NCBI RefSeq assembly: GCF_000722875.1
Contig: NZ_JFHR01000059.1
Coordinates: 1 to 32,616, forward strand
Direction of reading: 5' to 3'
DNA: 32,616 nt
Source of the DNA: Sphingobium chlorophenolicum
Lineage (GTDB): Bacteria; Pseudomonadota; Alphaproteobacteria; Sphingomonadales; Sphingomonadaceae
A program made the translations under genes and the position numbers. Shown here in pieces: positions 31,487 to 32,616 of this stretch (positions are counted from its first letter, which is position 1; every line of letters begins with the position of its first letter). The notes beneath the pieces were generated by a model. It ran no database searches, was not told the origin of the DNA, and was given only the letters and a program-made list of their open reading frames with translations.

Positions 31487-31619
31487 TCCTCCCCATCGAG
31501 AGATGGGGAGGGGGACCATGCGAAGCATGGTGGAGGGGAATGGGGCACGACCTTCGAATTTCCCCTCCACCATTCGCTTTGCGAACGGTCCCCCTCCCCA
31601 CGCTGCGCGTAGGGAGGAA
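31487..31619. repeat. Complex palindromic repeat element, copy D
   Basis: The left end hairpin is CCTCCCCATC-GATGGGGAGG. The internal hairpin is ACC-ATGC-GAA-GCAT-GGT, followed by GGTGGAGGGGAA, a spacer, TTCCCCTCCACC, the second internal hairpin TTCGC-TTT-GCGAA, and the right end hairpin ACGC/GCGT. It aligns with the reverse complement of copy B including the flank CCTATCCTATTCC. It lies in the convergent gap between the cyclophilin and the lipoprotein gene. Confidence 0.82.
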
Positions 31620-31640
31620 TTGGCCAAACCCCTCCACCCC

Positions 31641-31673
31641 AATAAAAAACCCGGCGATCCTCGACCGCCGGGT
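31641..31673 (-). terminator. Rho-independent terminator of the DUF4136 lipoprotein gene
   Basis: On the minus strand ACCCGGCG (31673-31666) and CGCCGGGT (31656-31649) form a perfect stem with a 9-nt loop, followed by TTTTTATT. It lies 40 nt past the stop codon at 31714. Confidence 0.9.
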
Positions 31674-31713
31674 AATTGGGCATAACCATAAGCCGCCCTT
31701 TAAGAAAAACCGC

Positions 31714-32364
31714 TTACCCCTTCTTTTCCGGCGGCAGCGTGATCTTCACATTCTCCCCATTCTGGCCGGGGAAATTGGTGAACATCGCGTCGATCAGGTT
31801 CGGCACCAGATAGGTCAGCTTGTTCGACAGCGACTGGGCCTGCGCCTTGCCCTCGAACAGGCGGCGATTATCCGCGGCGCGGTCGATCTTCATGCTGAGG
31901 TCGCCGGTATAGACCGTATAGCTGCTGATGTCGTTATAGCCGCCGGGGCCGAACAGCCACGGATCGTAAAAGCCATAACCCCAGGGACGGCCCCAGCGCC
32001 CGCGCCAGCCCCAGCCGCCGTAGAAGAAGGGATCGGGCGCGCCGACGCCGGTCGACCGCACCTTCTCCCGCCCATTGTCGACGCCATAGGACACGCGCAC
32101 GATCAGGTCGGCCCGCGCGGGATCGTTGGCCACCACATAACCGGTCTGGGTCAGCCGCTGGCCGACCAGATCGGCATAATGCGAAAATTCAAGACCACCG
32201 GCCAGACGCGGATCGTCCGCGACGATGGTGAAGCTCTGCCCGGCAGGCGCCGGAAGCTGCTGGAAGCGGGCGACGTCCGCCTTGAAATTGGTCGCACAGC
32301 CCGACAGCGCAACAAGCGCCAGAGCGGGCGCCGCGATCAGGCCGATCTTTTTGAAACGGGTCAT
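31714..32364 (-). CDS. DUF4136 lipoprotein
   Basis: This 216-residue protein has a lipoprotein signal with lipobox LSGC (lipidated C23), followed by a DUF4136 domain whose TNFKADVARFQQL start is typical. A Gly/Trp/Tyr-rich stretch at about 120-150 (GGWGWRGRWG and GYGFYDPWLF) interrupts the domain, then strands and the end VPNLIDAMFTNFPGQNG complete it. It is predicted to sit in the periplasm on a membrane. ATG 32364 is chosen for the signal; a longer in-frame extension has no signal peptide. Function unknown. Confidence 0.87.
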   Translation of the reverse strand: MTRFKKIGLIAAPALALVALSGCATNFKADVARFQQLPAPAGQSFTIVADDPRLAGGLEFSHYADLVGQRLTQTGYVVANDPARADLIVRVSYGVDNGREKVRSTGVGAPDPFFYGGWGWRGRWGRPWGYGFYDPWLFGPGGYNDISSYTVYTGDLSMKIDRAADNRRLFEGKAQAQSLSNKLTYLVPNLIDAMFTNFPGQNGENVKITLPPEKKG

Positions 32365-32552
32365 TTTTCTGCGTCCTGTATCAGGCAATTCGCCTGCCAA
32401 ACATCTTGCGTCCTGCCATAGTAAAACGCAACTGAACATCGTTTGAACGCTCGAAACGGGCGAACGGGCGCAAACCATGTCCTGCCATCCCTACGACGGC
32501 GCGGGCCGGGGTTGTGTGCGTCAAGTTCTGCAAATAGCGGCGGGCATGCTGG

Positions 32553-32616
32553 CTAGGCGGCTTGACGTAGATCGGCTTTCTTCATCTCCTTAAGGTCGTT
32601 CATGTTGAGATAGCGG
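32553..32616 (-). CDS. C-terminal 20 codons of an unidentified minus-strand gene (partial)
   Basis: From the right edge the minus strand reads 20 codons, RYLNMNDLKEMKKADLRQAA, ending TAG at 32553-32555. The composition is charged and helical and looks coding, but it is too short to assign. The gap between it and the DUF4136 start (32365-32552) should contain the lipoprotein promoter; I found no clear boxes there. Confidence 0.35.
   Translation of the reverse strand, partial: RYLNMNDLKEMKKADLRQAA

Overview
The window looks like chromosomal DNA of a Sphingomonadaceae alphaproteobacterium (Sphingobium/Sphingomonas-like). The evidence is a uniformly high G+C content, GTG/TTG starts beside many ATG starts, exosortase-A-associated exopolysaccharide genes, the rpmH-rnpA-yidD-yidC-engB block, and rpsT next to dnaA. 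This is inference from gene content; no 16S rRNA or other taxonomic marker is present. I see no tRNA, rRNA, CRISPR array, complete insertion sequence or prophage.

Layout. 1-2583: end of a TonB gene, then exbB-exbD-exbD (energy transduction to the outer membrane), closed by a UUCG-loop terminator. 2665-2982: a PilZ protein. 3241-6400 (minus): an ABC exporter and a methyltransferase joined to an anti-sigma-like C-terminal domain. 6496-9109: an enolase-superfamily dipeptide epimerase, a small outer-membrane-like protein and an MscS channel. 9302-13644: exosortase-A-associated polysaccharide genes (membrane protein, O-ligase and an unlisted 42-codon ORF on minus; glycosyltransferase and a membrane protein on plus). 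13664-15930: two small minus genes divergent from an HTH/S24 regulator that overlaps xdhC. 16006-18236: cstA-ybdD pyruvate/peptide uptake. 18380-22450: thpR (plus), then the minus operon rpmH-rnpA-yidD-yidC-engB-phnA-like. 22799-27576 (minus): an M48 protease/DsbA pair and ubiE-ubiB. 27766-31450 (plus): mutM, rpsT, dnaA and a secreted cyclophilin. 31714-32364 (minus): a DUF4136 lipoprotein. A 20-codon fragment of an unidentified minus gene lies at the right edge.

Two repeat systems stand out. The first is a complex palindromic element with six copies (3047, 9226, 15934, 22636, 25083, 31487), always just past the 3' end of a gene. The full copies contain up to four hairpins, and the internal hairpins differ in sequence while staying self-complementary. 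The second is a nested-hairpin element (copies before exbD2, the ABC exporter and ubiE, plus a degraded copy) whose stem ends exactly 15-16 nt before the start codon in all three intact copies. I regard these two, the methyltransferase/anti-sigma fusion and the rnpA start problem (only canonical full-length start encloses rpmH out of frame) as the best leads. Most genes are otherwise housekeeping.
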